Assembly (NCBI GenBank): GCA_012976225.1
Contig: JAAVVG010000007.1
Location: forward strand, 186,001 to 250,000
DNA from: Golubevia sp. BC0850
Taxonomy: Eukaryota; Basidiomycota; Exobasidiomycetes; Golubeviales; Golubeviaceae
Direction: 5' to 3'
Length of the DNA stretch: 64,000 nt
Position numbers and translations under genes: made by a program. Positions 34,603 through 44,751 of the stretch are shown one piece after another; position 1 is the stretch's first letter; each line of letters starts with the position of its first letter. The notes beneath the pieces are model-generated. The model had not been told where the DNA came from and did not search any database. It saw only the letters and a list, made by a program, of their open reading frames with translations.

Positions 34603-36368
34603 CTAAACCCCAACCTTGATACAGAAGTTGTTCAATCTAACTCCAACCTTAACCTCATCCTTAGCCCATTTCTTTCCATCCCAACCTAACTTAGCGCCAC
34701 CAGTTTTCTTCCCCTCATCAATGAGTTTCACAGTCTTGGCGACACCATCCTTTTGTTTCAACAGCCATCTAGTTAATCTTTTAGAATCATCTTGTTTAAC
34801 AACATTCCAACCACAAGAAGAAAGAAGAGTTGTCAAACGTTCATGAGTTAAATAACGAGAGTTTGAAACGCAAGCTAGAGGCAAAACTAAGTAGAGATAT
34901 CCTGAAGGCTTGATGAATTGATGTGGACGAATTAACATGTCACCTGAGTGAAAGAAAGAGAGAATGGAAAGGATGAGGGAGAAAGTCAGTGAATTGGTGC
35001 GAGATTCCGTTCTCATGCTTCGACAGTTCTTTCTTTCTTACTCACCTCTCTGAGTCAAATCTCCAACAAAATTCACTACTAGACTCAAGCCGACGACATC
35101 AAACTTCTCTTCGGCAGTCTTTGGGGGTGCATAGGTAAAGAAATCTGCTTTTTCGACATTTGGTCCAACTGGATTCAAATCGATGTAGGTTGGGACGATT
35201 GAGGAAGTGAATTTAGAGTATGAGGTACCGGACAGAGCTCCTACATCTAGAAGTGTGAGTGGCTGAGCAAAAGTGAATGAGTTGAAAAGAGAGAAGCAAA
35301 AAGAGAGGATCAGAACATTGCTCTGGGAAAGGTGGAGTACAGCTTTTTGGAGACTGTATCGAAGAAGCAAAGAGCTTCTTCTGCCTGGTTTGACTCGTAT
35401 ATGATCTCTATGAGATCCTTGCAACTTCCTTGGTGGTTGTATGCTGGCTTTCCTCTCAGCTGATGGCTTTCGAGAGCTCATGAGGGCTCGTTGGGAGACA
35501 GGCTCAGAATGCTGATGACGAGTTGCAGTTGAAGAGAAGGCTGCACCTTCATGAAGCCTCAGCAATTTCTTGTCGACTCTGATGGGGAGCAACTTCAAAG
35601 CAAAAGTGTAGACCCTTGCTGAAAATGCCCAAGTTTTCCATAGGAGGGGGTGTCCTGTCTCTCCTCCTCTCTCCTCCAAATCTTCCTTCCACAACTTCCT
35701 GTGTTCACTCAATACCTTTTATTTTTTCAAAGAGATTCAATCGTGAACTGTCTTGCCCGAGCAAAAGAGCCTTGATCCAATCCCTTGCACTCCTCCTTCC
35801 CCCCTTCACCCAAATCAAACACACTCACCTCTTCTCTCTCCTTTTCCAATTCCATCAGACTCTCAGCGCACCATTTCCCACTTTCCCCAAGTTCAGCTCC
35901 TTTCTGACTAGCCAATTGATAAGCCTCCAACCCACCACTTTCATTCCTCTTCTTGATGAGAAGAGCTTTTTGAACAGGATCACTTTCTCTTGCAATCTTC
36001 TTTTCCAACATGTGGAAAGCCCCTATTGAAAGTGAATGTTCTGAAGGTAAGACATCAGAGGCTTTTCCTTTGGCTTTGGTTGAACTTGAGGCTTGAGCAT
36101 TCCCCTCTACTCCTTCAGCCTTCTTCTTCCCTTTGGATGACTTTTCTCCTTTTTCTCCTCCTTGCTTTCCACCAACTATAGAAGATTTTGAATCACTTTT
36201 TCTGTTCTTTGCACCACCTCTTTTACCTCTGGTTCTGATTAAACCTTTCTTTTGACCTCCAGTCTTTTTGATCAATGAAGCAGCTGAACCTGGAGCTGGA
36301 ACCGCTGGGACGGTGGCTGGTGCAGTTGAAGTCGATGCAACTGGTGCCGCAGCTGCAGTTCCTGACAT
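34603..36368 (-). CDS. BMT2: 25S rRNA (adenine-N1) methyltransferase, Bmt2 family
   Basis: Exon 1 (36368-35829) has an Ala/Pro-rich, then Lys-rich nucleolar-type N-terminus and ends after GGLEAYQLASQKGA, a Bmt2 hallmark. Later exons carry the methyltransferase core: LTLLDVGALSG (SAM-binding motif I), YIDLNPVGPNVEKADFF (acidic motif II with IDLNP) and FDVVGLSLVVNFVGD (catalytic loop), then GDMLIRPHQFIKPSGYLYLVLPLACVSNSRYL, abbreviated as DMLIRPHQFIK...NSRYL. The family methylates N1 of an adenine in helix 65 of 25S rRNA in the nucleolus. The intron between about 35600 and 35262 is not fixed, so an inner stretch may be intron read as exon. The last splice (35055-ish to 34945) joins RG to DML cleanly. 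Confidence 0.8.
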
Positions 36369-36609
36369 GTTGAAGTGAGAGAGGAGAGGAGAAGAGACAG
36401 AGAGACAGAGAGACAGAGAGAGCTAAGATCAGATCGATGTTGGTGTCTTGGGGAAAAATTTGCACAGCCAGAGAGGAAGAGAGGGAGGGTTGCTTATGTC
36501 ATCAAACAGCAACAGCAACAGCAATCTGCAACTCGCATTGGAGATTGGTCTCTTTCCTTCCTTTCTGATCATCAACATCAACTTTCTGTATCTACACCGT
36601 TAGTACACG

Positions 36610-37736
36610 ATGATTGAAAACAAGATTAAGAGTGCAGAGCAAGTTGAATGGAATAATCCTCAAATAGCCCTCCCGACTGAGACGTTCATTCACCTACTCT
36701 CTTTTCTCCATCCATACTCAATCGCTGCTTCAGGTTCTACTTGTCAAAATTGGAGATCACCAATTCTGGAGCATTCAACGCTTCATCAAGTAGTGCATTT
36801 AGCCAAACTGGGACTAACAGTCACAACTAGCAACATTCGGGACCACCTTCAGCGCCTTTCCAATCGCTCCCTTCATCGTCTCATCCAAGTCAATCTTAAC
36901 TTATCCTCCTTCTTGAGAGACTTCAATCAACTTCAACAACTCGATCCTTTTTATGACATCCTTGAAACTCTGATGCAATCCAGACAAAGTTTGAAGTATC
37001 TCTTTTGAAATTAGAACCTGCACCCAACTCATTCAACCATGCTCTGAATTTGCTTCTACCATTAATGCATCAGCTAGAAAGTTTTTATAATCTCAAAGTT
37101 CTGGAAATAGTAGCTCCCACTCTCGTTAACATTACTTCTGGAGAAGATTCAAGTCTTACTAAAAAGTTCGTTCTGAAAGACAATAGTGACATCATTGCCA
37201 ATAGATCGGTCATTAGCGATCGATCAACGATTCCAGATTTCATGAAGAGTATCCAGCAGTTCACTGGACAGGGTTTAAAATAATTCTATTTCTCTCATGC
37301 TTATGGTCCCCCTGAACAAGAAGCAAGTTGTCAAATCCTTGAACAGCTTCTTAAATCTAGAGCTACTCTTCAAAAGTTAGATGCCAAGGATCTTGATTTG
37401 TCAGTCAGTCCTTTGCTATGGAAATACGCAATGAGTTGTTCATCTCTTGTTGAGTTTGGGTTCCGTCAAGTGCAAGGACAGTGGGACCAGGAGGAAGATC
37501 CTAACTTTAGAGACATAATAGCACTGGAGGTTCCGGAAGGAGTAGCGGCTGGTAGCTCAAAATTCAAAACAATCGCTTTGTCCTGTCAAGCCAACTTCCC
37601 TACTCCTTGGGAACGGTTTTCAAACTGGGTTGGAAATCAATTGGAAGAGTTAGTGCTTTTTGATGGGCGTCCTGAGGAGTTCCCGCCGATTATCTTTATC
37701 GATTGTGTCACTTTAAGATCTTCTACTAACCTGTGA
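36610..37736 (+). pseudogene. Broken F-box/LRR-type gene (locus 4)
   Basis: The N-terminus (ATG 36610) is an F-box: IALPTETFIHLLSFLHP, AASGSTCQNWRSPIL, then a helical/LRR body. The first frame ends at 37008. A second frame (37005-37283) continues with NALNLLLPLMHQLESFYNLKVLEIV-like text, and a third (37398-37736) with SCSSLVEFGF and NQLEELVLFDGRPEEFPP. The frames follow each other in order without usable introns and with a stop-rich gap near 37283-37398. I read it as a decayed paralogue of the F-box family in this window, with at least two breaks. Confidence 0.55.
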
Positions 37737-38156
37737 GCTCCGTCTTAAGCTCGTCCTATCAAGGAAGAAGAGAGCAGAAATGTAGAAGTAAGGGAGTCAG
37801 AAGAATTGAAGTGAAAAAGATCGATGCTCAAGCTTTGTAACTCACACACAGGGAAGAAGGAGAACATTCTTGTTCAAGGTTCCAGGGAAACTCAAAGTGA
37901 CTGGGATAGAATCTCCCACGCGAGTCAAATCTGGCTTGATTCCGTACCTTCTCGGTGGCTGAACTGGCGGCAGTGTAGTTCCCAGTGTAATTCCAGTGGG
38001 CTGGATCAGCCAACCAGGGTTTTACTCCCGGCTCGGCAGTAATCTCCATATCAGCAGCTGGCCTGCTTGGCAATCAACCTAATCTTTCTTCCAACTATTT
38101 TCCTAGCTTTTCTGTTAATTCCTTTGGAGAACACCTCACGAGGGACTATGAAGCTG
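37737..38156. other. Spacer between F-box locus 4 and RPC2 fragment
   Basis: About 420 bases. The expected next RPC2 block (QH-D-SFNYF) was searched for here on the minus strand and is absent. A minus-strand frame at 37828-38073 is open but unrecognised. Confidence 0.45.
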
Positions 38157-38696
38157 CTACCACCAAATCTTACCTCGCAATTTCACCAAACCCTTAACCT
38201 GTAAGAAGGCGGGTAAAAGCTCCCACTTAGCCTCTACAGCAGGAATCGGAGTTGAAAGGTTCTTCCCATTATAGATAGCAGCAGAGAAGTCGGCTTGAGA
38301 AGGGAATTTAGTTGAATCGAAACCAACGTTGAAAGGTGGGTCAGGTTCCAATTCTTCCTCTTTCTGTTTCTGTTTCTGTCTTTGAGATTGAGTGATAGTC
38401 TCACTGGTTGGATTTAATTCATCTTGGACTGCTTGCATAACTCGAGGAACATCTTGAATTAATTCTGCATTGTTAGATGGATCTGATTCAATCAAAGTTG
38501 TTCCTTCACCTGAACCATCTCCTTCGGCAGGTTTCCCATTCGTTTTACGAGTTGACTGCTTCCGAGGAGCCGTAACAGATTCAGAGATAGAGATAGAGAT
38601 AACGATGCAGGAGGAGGATCGCAGAACAAAGTGTTGTGGTTTGGGCAGCAAGATGAGATTCTTCTTCTCTCTCCCCTCATCAAGCTCATCTTCCAT
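38157..38696 (-). pseudogene. RPC2: N-terminal fragment of RNA polymerase III subunit 2 (RPC2)
   Basis: The end of this frame reads YNGKNLSTPI...VEAKWELLPAFLQVKGLVK, which matches the start of RPC2 (yeast Ret1 has YKGKKLTDEI, KWHLLPAFLKVKGLVK). In intact RPC2 the next residues are QH-D-SFNYF; here the sequence changes to LRGKIWW and stops. None of the remaining about 1,100 residues of the polymerase subunit is present. The upstream part is low-complexity (Gln/Lys/Glu-rich) and its start is uncertain, since the frame runs to within 10 bases of the ATG10 start. It is best read as a partial duplicate or broken remnant. The complete gene should be elsewhere in the genome. Confidence 0.6.
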
Positions 38697-38706
38697 CCGA
38701 AAGTAG

Positions 38707-39818
38707 ATGCCTATAACTTCTCAAGTTTCTCTGGACGAATTCAAGATAGCTTGTCAATCTTACCTCTCTCTTCACCAAGTCTCAAGATCTCTGGCCTCGC
38801 CTCCAGCTCAGGCTCATCATTCTCACTCCCTAGACGTTGGAGCTCATCAATTCTCCAAAGGTTGGCAATGGGTCGAGAGCCCAGTAAGTAGCAAAAGTTT
38901 GGGTCAGTAGATGAATTTTCTTATCAAATCAGACTGACGAATCCTTCTTTGCATTCACTCCAGGCCTTTCCAAGAGCGGCTCATCTCTTTCGACGTTTCA
39001 CTCTCGTCAATCAAGTGATGACTTCTTCTACTGCTTCTAACGAGGTGGATCGATCGATATTCAGTCAGAGCTTTGTTTCAAAGAAGAAGCAATCGAGCGA
39101 ATACGACAAGGAGGAAGCTTTGGTTCAAGAGATTCCGGACGATCTCGAATCATACGACGAAGCGACTCATCTGAGCGACGTGATTCCTCCCTCAGGAATG
39201 AAAGAAGACTCTTCTCAGTCTTCTCTCAGACAAGAATGCCTGATCCAAGTCGAGCAGAGCATTGTTTACTCGTCTACTTGGAGAGTTCCTGTCCTTTACT
39301 TTTCGGCCTATTCCACGGGTGAGTTCTAGCTCTCTCTTCTCGAGTACCAGCTTCCTCTCCAAGGTAAGAAAGCTCATCTAGCAAATCGCCTTTCTGTCTT
39401 CAACCCAACAACAGACGGCTCGCCCCTTTCACTCCCTCAACTTCTCCAATCCTCAGTCTTCGTAAAACCCAGCTCTTCCAGTTTACCCTTTGAGACTACA
39501 GCTCACGACGGTCAAGCTTCTTTTTCTTTGAGGGAGGTGAGACACACGGATCGTATTCTAGAGAAAGAAGTACTCGACTCTCAAGCAGAAGATGAAAGCC
39601 AAGAAGAAGAGACCGCTTCTTTCCTGCCTCTCTCTCAAGGTGAACACCCCATTTCTGGACTCTCTTCTTTCTATCTTCATCCTTGTGAAACTGCTACCTG
39701 GTTAGAGACTATTAGAAAATTCAACTGTAGAGATCTACAACCTGAAGCTGAAATGGCTGCATATCTAGAAACTTTTGTAATGCTTTGTTCCAGTGCGGTC
39801 GAAATGAGAAGTGAATGA
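38707..39818 (+). CDS. ATG10: Autophagy E2-like conjugating enzyme Atg10
   Basis: Three exons (38707-38883, 38964-39318, 39415-39818) join in phase to 311 residues. The N-terminus (SLDEFKIACQSYL, GWQWVESP) and core match Atg10: WRVPVLYFSAYSTDGSPLSL, then SFLPLSQGEHPISGLSSFYLHPCETA, abbreviated as SQGEHPISG and HPCET. The cysteine in HPCET is the catalytic residue that forms the thioester with Atg12. Atg10 transfers Atg12 to Atg5 in the cytosol during autophagosome formation. The protein is longer than the yeast enzyme (167 residues) owing to acidic, Glu/Ser-rich inserts between the conserved blocks. The start is the first ATG, 10 bases from the edge of the RPC2 fragment's open frame. Confidence 0.9.
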
Positions 39819-40151
39819 GAATTGATCACTCGGAACCTTCGTTCCAGTCCATTCGAACAAGGAGCAGTGAATGAAAGAGAATCGTTTGAATCACAAGTAT
39901 GAGTCTGAAATCCAACTACATCGGTGTCTCATTCAACAAAGAAGATGCTAAATGTCGGATCAACAGGGAGATCAGTTTCTCTGTAACAAGCAAGGCTGTA
40001 GGATGATACTCTGTTACTGAAAGGGGGTTCTGAGACTGAGCAAGAAGAACTCGATTGAAAAAAAGTGGATACGGTTACATGAGTCGAAATTGATTTCTGT
40101 TCTTGCACTTTGAAGCAATGGAAAGTAAATGAGGCATCGACGAACCCTTCT
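39819..40151. other. Convergent intergenic region
   Basis: 333 bases between the stops of ATG10 (+) and the MFS permease (-). No feature recognised. Confidence 0.5.
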
Positions 40152-42733
40152 TCAGAGAGAGTAACGGAAACTGGGGTGCTTATCGCCCATTGAGATGACT
40201 TCCTTATCGGAGAGATGTTCTAATCCATACTTCTTTTTCTGTTCTGAAGAAGTCACGAGGAGGGCGAGCGTGCCACTCGTGGACCCGTACTTCTCATCCC
40301 TCGATTTGTTGATGCGGTAGTTGGTAAAGCAGAGAATGCAAGCACAGATTACGGCTAAAATGGCAAACGCTAGACTGATCGAATGTCCTTTGACGTAGCG
40401 TGGAGCTTCGGCTGAGGAGGAAAGGCGCGGCAGGAAGAGGAGAGAGGTCAGTGAAGCTCGCTAGACGGAAAACCCTTTCTGGTGATCTTTGAACTCACTC
40501 TTGGGATAGATATTGGAAGCGATCAACCCGCAGCCGTTTCCTATGGTGAAGAAGAATCCCATAGCAGCTCCTCTCTTGTAGACTCTGGAGAGGGAAGTAG
40601 AAAGGGGGAGAAGGATGAGGTAGTCGGGCGTCACTGAGTCTGTTTTCTACTTCCCTTCACCTCTTTCTCAGAAAATACTCACGGACCGAATGAAGTTCCC
40701 ACCCAAGTGATACAGAGGGCTATTGATGGCGAGACTCCAGCAACAGCAAGGTGGATAGCAGCATATCTTCCGTTGGCTGGGGCGTCAGCTAAAAGAACAA
40801 TGTACGCGATGACTACGATCGACATCCAAAACATGATGAATGGAGATCGAACGCCAAATTTGTCAGAAACATAGGCTGTGACGATAGTAGTTATGAAACC
40901 TGAGGGCGAAGCGTGGGAGAGTCGAGGCGCGTCAACGAGAGAACAATTATCAAAAGAATAGTGGACAGTCTCCTCGATCGAATCCTTCAAGTATAGAGTT
41001 CGATATCAGACTCCGAATCAAAAGAAAGAGAGCTCGACTAACCTAGCACGTAAGGAGGAACAGAGAGAAGGTTCGCAGACGCTCCTGTGAAGTCGAGATC
41101 GCTGATGATCTGAGGGGTGAAGAGTGCGAGGGAATATAGAGGAGTGGCAACAGAGCCGTACATCAAGGCATAGGTATACCTGTAACGTTACGATGGGGAG
41201 AAAGGTGGGAGAGGTGAGACGAAAGAGATCGAGTCCTCTCCTCATCATCATCTCTACACCAAGACGCCTCTTCTTTGATAAACTCACATCTTCCAGTCGG
41301 TGAAGGCAGCTTTGACCTGACCCCATTCAAAGTCAGTCTGAGCAGTAGCGATTCCCTGAGACCTTGTAATTCTTCTGATCCACTTTCTAGAGTCCTCTTC
41401 GCTGAGCAATCGAGTGTTGTCACCAGGGAAGTCTACAACAAACCAGTAGCAGAACAAAGCTACGACAAACGTCACGAGGCCCTCTACTATGAAGATCCTG
41501 AAGAAAGGAAGGGAGGTTCATTTGATCAGAGAGCTGAGCAGAGAACATCGGCGTCTGACGTTCACTCACCATCTCCAACCTTCTTCCAAGCCAGAGACTT
41601 TCCCGTTAATGTGGCGTAGTCCAAATCCAAGGATTCCTCCAAAGGCTTTAAAGCGGGAGAAGTAATGCAAGGTGAGTCAGAGCGATCGAGGAAGCTTCAC
41701 CAAGAGATCTCCTGGACTCACCTCCACTCAAGGTGGCACCAGCAAACAAGATTCCGATCCTCAGATTTAACTCTGATCTTTTGTACCAGCAGACGAAGAT
41801 GAAGTTCAGGCTGAGTGGGTGAGAGTTGGAGAAGGGTCAGAGGTCTTCGAACAGGGAAGAGTTGTGCCGATCCTGAGCCCTATTCTACCAAAGAAGAAAA
41901 TTTAAATGACTCACGCTGGATATAAACCACCTTCGAATAGCCCTAAGAGACATCGTGTGGCAACCAGGCCTCCAAAGTTCTGAACTACACCCATCAGAGT
42001 AGCGGTGATAGCCCAGCAGATCATGATCACGGTGATGAATCTATGCGGCTTAAAATACTTCAAGAGTAAGTTGCTAGGAACCTCGAAGACGATACTGGGG
42101 GAAAGAGTCAAGCCAAAGTTAAGAAGTTCTTCCCGTTACTGCTCCTATCCGAACCCATACTTCTGCCCCCTCTCTCTGCTCACAGTCTACTCACTAGAAG
42201 ATGAAGAACACCGAAAGAGCGACTCAAAAGTTCGAAAGAGTTCATCGGTCAGCCCAGCGAATGAGGAGCTGCAGATAAAAGGTTGTGCTCACCTTGGTAT
42301 TGATCCCCCTTAAGCTCCAATGTCGTAGTTAGCGAAGGACCAGGAGATCCAGCATTTGCTTGACCAATGTTTACTCTATCCAAGAATGAAAGTCTAGGAG
42401 AGTGGAACAAGTGCCTCCATGAGTCTTTCTCCTCTTGCTCTCCCCCACTTTCTGTCCCGCTACCTCTACCGGCGGTACTCACAAATAAAGAAGAGAAGAG
42501 AATGGAACCAAAGCCAAATCAATCTTCCTGAGCATAGCTTTCTCCTCCTGGGGTGTCATTTCATCTTCGTCTTCCTCCAAGACTTGATTGATCTCTGCTT
42601 TTTCTTGATCTGAAGGAGATGGTGCAGAAGAAGAGTCATCTAGGTGCAAAGCTTTGACTTGCTCTGACTCTGGACCTAGAACCGCCTCTGACGCTTTGGT
42701 CGAATTGTTCAGAGTTGTTTCCTTTTCGTGCAT
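40152..42733 (-). CDS. MFS transporter, Dal5/allantoate-permease type (ACS family)
   Basis: Several exons, with introns at about 42480, 42250, 42080, 41900, 41700, 41560, 41280, 41180-41040, 40900, 40680-40590 and 40500. The start is the ATG at 42733 after an acidic cytosolic N-terminus; the stop is at 40152. Blocks in order: SFLDRVNIGQANA (TM1-2 signature DRVNIGNA), VPSNLLLKYFKPHRFI, GLFEGGLYPA (TM4 signature R-x-L-G-x-x-E-G), GGILGFGL, a long central loop (DFPGDNTRLLSEEDSRKWI), TDWKMY, then GFITTIVTAYVSDKFGVRSP and a last pair of TM helices ending in a charged cytosolic tail. Family members are proton symporters for anions such as allantoate, nicotinate, pantothenate or other carboxylates, usually in the plasma membrane. 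The substrate cannot be told from sequence. Confidence 0.85.
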
Positions 42734-43092
42734 TGAGTGGGTTAAATGGAGGAAGAAGGATGGGGAAAGGAAAGAAAGGATGGAGAAGGCAAAAAGGCTG
42801 GTTTCGGATTATCGGGGTTGGGTAAAACCGTTGTCTCCTCCTATCTGCGCAAGCTTTTGAGGTTTGAAGCTTTGAAGCCCCAAAGATCAGGTGCTACATT
42901 TGGGGACTCTCTGCAGAGCTCCTGGGGTTCCAACGAGGTTCAAATTCCATCCAGACAAAGTCAGTTAGTTCTTTGGCCATGTCTTTTGTCTAGCAAGTTA
43001 GTTCCCAGCTCGAAAGATCACTCTTCTCCTCTAGAGGAATACCACTCGGGGGAACTTTGATTCACGAAACCGAGACTGAAGATTCAAGAGAA
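42734..43092. other. Spacer upstream of the MFS permease
   Basis: About 360 bases, presumed promoter of the permease and the 3' flank of F-box locus 5. No motif recognised. Confidence 0.45.
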
Positions 43093-44423
43093 TTAAATGG
43101 TTGAAAAAACGAAGAAAAAAGCAACTGTGATTGTCCCTGAGAGATCTACTGGCCCATCCCAAACAAACCCTGCCTCCATAGATCTTCCATCCTTTTCTCC
43201 AAAAACTCGAATTCGAAAAGTTTCCTCCTCTAATCTCTCTCTGCGAATCAACATTTCTTCTAGTACTGAGATTGAAGAGTTGCTGCATGTCAAAGTCAAA
43301 GTTGTCGTAGAGGCAGATTGTAAGTAATTGGGGACAGGGTAGAGCATTGTTTCTGGATTTAAACATTCCAAAAGTTCGTCTAAATCTGGCAGAAAGACTT
43401 CATTTCCAAAATTACGGAACTTCAAGGCCAAGTTCTCTAATGAAGGGAAGAGTTTCAAAATGGCTGGAACATCATAAACCTGAAGAGCCTCTACATCTGC
43501 CAAAAAATCGACTTCTGGGTCTTCATAAAAAACAACCAACGCCGATTCTTTGATATTGGAAAGCATTTGAGGTTCGAAACTAGTGGCTATACCGAAATCA
43601 GCTGGCGCTGTCAAGTGTGAAAGTGAAGGGAAGGGACCAGCGAAAGAAGATGTCAGGAAAGATAGGTGGACTAAACACTGTAATGTAAGGTAAAGTGATG
43701 GCTTGACTAATTCCTAGACTATCAGAGCCTCTGTAAAACTCTAAATCTAAATCCTCCAGGCTGTCTTTCATACAATTTAAGACTTCGAACAAAGAAGTTC
43801 TAGACTCAAACTCTTCCACCTGTAGAGAAGAGTTACAACTCAAGCCATCCACTCAAGATCTAGTGTATTAATTTGCGTTCAACTTGTACTGAAAATGGCT
43901 GCTAAGAAATGATGGGTTTCATCTTCTTCTTGAGCTGAAGAGGAGTCCTGTTGGCGAGCTTTTGTTAAGGCATACTTTTTGTAACCTCGATGTTCAGAAG
44001 GTTCACCTCCTTGATACCTTAATGAGGTAGTAGATAAGATTTCTAAGAAAGTAAAGCTCTTCTAGCAAATTTCCTGGTTCTAGCGTTGAGGTCTGAATGC
44101 TGGGTGATGTAAAGGATCGATAATTCTGTGAAAGAAGGTTGTATGACGTCAAAGATCTTCTCTCAAGGCGATTCTGGAATCTTTGAATTGATGATAACCT
44201 GGTTTAGAGTGCTTTTAGAATGTTTAGAGAAGACTTCTAACATTTGAATGACTCTTTCCATGCTGAGAGTTCGAGTGGTTTCTACGATTCCCCAAAAGCA
44301 TTGAGTATCAGTTAGTGTTGCTCTCCAATGCTTGCAAGTTCTTGATGCGAGTGCGCTTTCTGCTGCTGGCATTTGACTGAAGATTGAGCTTAGAAGTTCG
44401 AGGGGCAAGTCTTGAGCAGCCAT
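43093..44423 (-). pseudogene. Broken F-box gene, paralogue of locus 3 (locus 5)
   Basis: The ATG at 44423 starts an F-box (DLPLELLSSIFSQM, ASRTCKHWRATL, FWGIVE) and then LNQVIINSKIPES. Past the first stop the homology continues in other frames: LYITQHSDLNARTRKFARRALLS, then EILSTTSLRYQGGEPSE, then downstream LRR-like text (SLEDLDLEFYRG, FPSLENLALKFRN). These blocks follow the order of F-box locus 3 at 33.3 kb (LHITQHPSLNSRTR, LQILSTTSLGYRGGKGSE), so it is a longer, decayed paralogue. At least three frame changes or stops are present. It sits between the MFS permease and exportin-4. Confidence 0.65.
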
Positions 44424-44751
44424 CTGAGAGTTGAGACTGACTGAGAGAGAGATGAGCAAGTATGGGATGGGATGCTCGAAAATTGGTCAGTGGTTGCTTC
44501 AAAGTTGTAGAAACGTATCTGTCTGATGCACACCTACCTTCGAGAGGAAGGCTGTCAAGTTGAGTGAAAAGGTCCGATGGTTAGGAAGGAAGATTCATCT
44601 AACAGTACAGTATAGAGAACAACACCAACGATCAAAAAGTGCAAAGTCAGAGGAGGCTCATCACAATTCCGACAGGAGACAGATTCAGGATAATCTTGAA
44701 GAACTGGTCTTACCAGCAAGTCTATAAAACAGCTGGCAGTTGGCAGCCATC
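44424..44751. promoter_or_regulatory. Promoter region of exportin-4
   Basis: A tataaa sequence lies at 44722-44727, about 25 bases before the chosen ATG (44752). That distance suits a TATA box only if the transcript leader is very short, so its role is uncertain. Confidence 0.35.

Noticed and set aside
37828-38073. Minus-strand frame ([16 protein letters not shown]) as continuation of RPC2
   Set aside because: It does not match RPC2, has no splice connection in phase, and no family was recognised.
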